Assembly (NCBI GenBank): GCA_903831545.1
Contig: CAIKYI010000540.1
Location: forward strand, 1 to 6,190
Source: an uncultured Methylobacter sp.
GTDB lineage: Bacteria; Pseudomonadota; Gammaproteobacteria; Methylococcales; Methylomonadaceae
Direction: 5' to 3'
Length of the DNA: 6,190 nucleotides
This document shows, piece after piece, positions 4,370 through 6,190 of this stretch. Both the position numbers and the translations under genes were made by a program. Under the pieces are notes generated by a model. That model was not told the origin of the DNA and did not search any database. It saw only the letters and a program-made list of their open reading frames with translations. Every line of letters begins with the position of its first letter. Within the stretch, counting starts at the first letter, position 1.

Positions 4370-6190
4370 CTAAAGCTCAATACGGATTCCAAGTTCAATC
4401 ACGCGCTCAACAGGGATTTTGAAAAACTCAATCGCACTTGATGCATTGTGGAATAAAAACCTGAATAAAGGTCTGCGCCATTTAGCCATCGGACTTTTCT
4501 TCCTGAAAAACAGGCGTTCACTACCAATAAAAAACGATGTTTGTTTAAAATCGATATTTAAGCCTTCCTTAACACATTGCTCTAAGGCTTGCCTAACATC
4601 AGGACTTTGTTGGAAACCATAGTAAAGCTTGACCCGGAAGAAGTTGTGTTTCTCACCAAATGTACGTATTTTTATCCGATGACCAACATCAACATAGGGC
4701 TCATCTTTAGTAACAATTGTCAAGACGATTATTTGTTCATGTAGAACATGATTATGCTCAAAGTTATGTAAAAATACTTGAGGGACACCATGTAAACTCT
4801 TAGCCAGATAAACGGCTGAACCTTTTGCTATAACCGCTTGATGACTTAATATCTTATCTTCCAGGTCTTCAAACAACATACGTCTTTCATCCATATGTTC
4901 GGCCAATAACGCGCGGCCTTTTATCCAGGTAGTCATCATTAAAAACAGCACAGACCCAATAACCAAAGGCAACCATCCTCCGGTCGGTATTTTCAAACTG
5001 TTAGAGGAAAGAAATAGAAAATCAACGGTAAGAAAAACCGTCAAAAAAGTAATACTGGCTAGAATTTTCCATTGCCAAAGCTTTTGAATAACAATAAACA
5101 CCAAAATAGTATCAACAATCATGGTTCCGGTAACCGCAATTCCGTAAGCCGAAGCTAATGCTGAAGATGATTGAAAAATTAACACCACTACAAATACACA
5201 AACCATCAATATCCAATTGATGGCAGGAATATAAACTTGTCCTACTTCTCGCCCCGAAGTATGGAGAATATTCATGCGCGGGCAATAACCCAACTGTATC
5301 GCTTGTCTGGTTACTGAAAATGCTCCAGAAATAACCGCTTGCGAAGCAATAACCGATGCAAGGGTAGCCAAAAGTAATAGCGGATACATAGCCCAGGTTG
5401 GCGCAAGCAGATAAAATGGATTTTTCACCGCCTCCGGGTGTTCAAGAAGTAAAGCCCCCTGGCCAAAATAATTAAGCAATAACGCTGGAAAAACAAAACT
5501 GAACCAGGCATATCTAATAGGTTTAAGCCCAAAATGCCCCATGTCGGCATATAGCGCTTCCGCACCGGTTATTGCCAAGACCACCGCTCCCATAATTAAA
5601 AAAGCATGCCAACCTAGTTCCACTAATAAATGAAACGCATAGTAAGGATTAACTGCTGCCAATACGGAGGGGTCATGAATAATATTTTTGACACCAAGAC
5701 CACCCAAAGTAACAAACCAAAGACACATGATCGGCGAAAACATTTTTCCTACAGTTCCCGTCCCTTTTGCTTGAACAAGAAACAGAGCAATAAGTACGCC
5801 TATGGTAATCGGTAATACATAATGGCCTAAAGAGGGCGCAACGATTTGTAAACCCTCTACTGCACTTAAAACTGAAATTGCAGGGGTAATAATGCCATCA
5901 CCGTAAAACAGGGCCGCACCTAGCAAGCCGATGGTAACAATAAAGCCAGTTTTTTTGGGGTCACCGGTTGCACTTTGTAGAGCAAAAGTCATTAGCGCCA
6001 TGATACCGCCCTCACCTTTATTATTAACACGCATAATAAAAGTGGCGTATTTAATTGCTACAACCAATGTTAAAGCCCAAAAAATGAGAGACAGTACGCC
6101 TAATACATGAAGCTTATCGATAGGTAAATGGCTGCCAAAAATCTCCTTAACTGCGTATAACGGACTGGTGCCAATATCACCAAATACTAC
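4370..6190 (-). CDS. kup: Kup-family low-affinity potassium uptake transporter (5' end outside window)
   Basis: Kup is an inner-membrane K+ importer, thought to work as a K+/H+ symporter. The frame is open to the right edge; 606 residues are visible, so about 15-20 N-terminal residues are missing compared with the usual length near 620-630. Visible residues 4-13 are GDIGTSPLYA, the first conserved Kup motif. Others are NKGEGG (57-62), GDGIITPAIS (97-106) running into VLSAVEG, GAEALYADMGHFG (209-221) and AVTGTMIVDT (352-361). About a dozen hydrophobic segments extend to around residue 422, followed by a soluble cytoplasmic domain of about 184 residues ending in RVIELGIRIEL, a typical Kup C-terminus. 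The TTG at 6067 should not be taken as a start because conserved sequence continues upstream of it. The gene is convergent to the repeat-protein gene. No frameshift is seen. Confidence 0.97.
   Translation of the reverse strand, partial: VVFGDIGTSPLYAVKEIFGSHLPIDKLHVLGVLSLIFWALTLVVAIKYATFIMRVNNKGEGGIMALMTFALQSATGDPKKTGFIVTIGLLGAALFYGDGIITPAISVLSAVEGLQIVAPSLGHYVLPITIGVLIALFLVQAKGTGTVGKMFSPIMCLWFVTLGGLGVKNIIHDPSVLAAVNPYYAFHLLVELGWHAFLIMGAVVLAITGAEALYADMGHFGLKPIRYAWFSFVFPALLLNYFGQGALLLEHPEAVKNPFYLLAPTWAMYPLLLLATLASVIASQAVISGAFSVTRQAIQLGYCPRMNILHTSGREVGQVYIPAINWILMVCVFVVVLIFQSSSALASAYGIAVTGTMIVDTILVFIVIQKLWQWKILASITFLTVFLTVDFLFLSSNSLKIPTGGWLPLVIGSVLFLMMTTWIKGRALLAEHMDERRMLFEDLEDKILSHQAVIAKGSAVYLAKSLHGVPQVFLHNFEHNHVLHEQIIVLTIVTKDEPYVDVGHRIKIRTFGEKHNFFRVKLYYGFQQSPDVRQALEQCVKEGLNIDFKQTSFFIGSERLFFRKKSPMAKWRRPLFRFLFHNASSAIEFFKIPVERVIELGIRIEL

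Noticed and set aside
6065..6067. TTG as the start of kup
   Set aside because: The same frame continues upstream to the window edge and encodes the conserved GDIGTSPLYA motif, so the gene is simply cut by the window.

Overview
The window looks like chromosomal DNA of a gammaproteobacterium, AT-leaning by eye. Two points support this: fur and bamE (omlA/smpA) are divergent neighbours, as in Pseudomonas, and the Kup and BamE sequences are typical of that class. The codon use and the long CBS-GGDEF-EAL protein would suit a methanotroph-like member (Methylococcales), but that is an impression and not shown by the sequence.

Layout, left to right. Positions 1-250 hold no gene I can support. A perfect four-copy heptanucleotide repeat (251-280) overlaps the stop codon of fur (268-705, minus strand, TTG start). 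A 151-bp divergent control region (706-856) separates fur from bamE (857-1411, plus). It carries a 10-bp direct repeat and an imperfect dyad. A gene for a cytosolic c-di-GMP enzyme with CBS, GGDEF and EAL domains follows at 1484-3247 (plus). A REP-like inverted repeat lies just after it (3250-3297), then a good -10 element, then an unrecognised membrane-anchored protein (3395-4141, plus). That protein contains a duplicated 65-residue module with four copies of a P-x-D-S-[IV]-L-x-R-H motif. The convergent gap 4142-4369 contains a short dyad and a perfect 11-bp hairpin. The minus-strand kup potassium transporter gene (4370-6190) runs off the right edge and lacks only its first residues.

How the genes relate. 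Fur (iron and redox regulation) and BamE (outer-membrane protein assembly) share an upstream region and are probably linked by it. The c-di-GMP enzyme lies 72 bp after bamE in the same direction and could be read through from it or have its own promoter. The repeat protein appears to be its own unit with a candidate promoter. Kup is convergent to it and functionally separate. The part least explained by known families is the 3250-4141 segment: the REP-like element, the promoter, a possible leaderless micro-ORF and the repeat protein with a pilin-like N-terminus. No mobile element, CRISPR array, tRNA or rRNA was seen.
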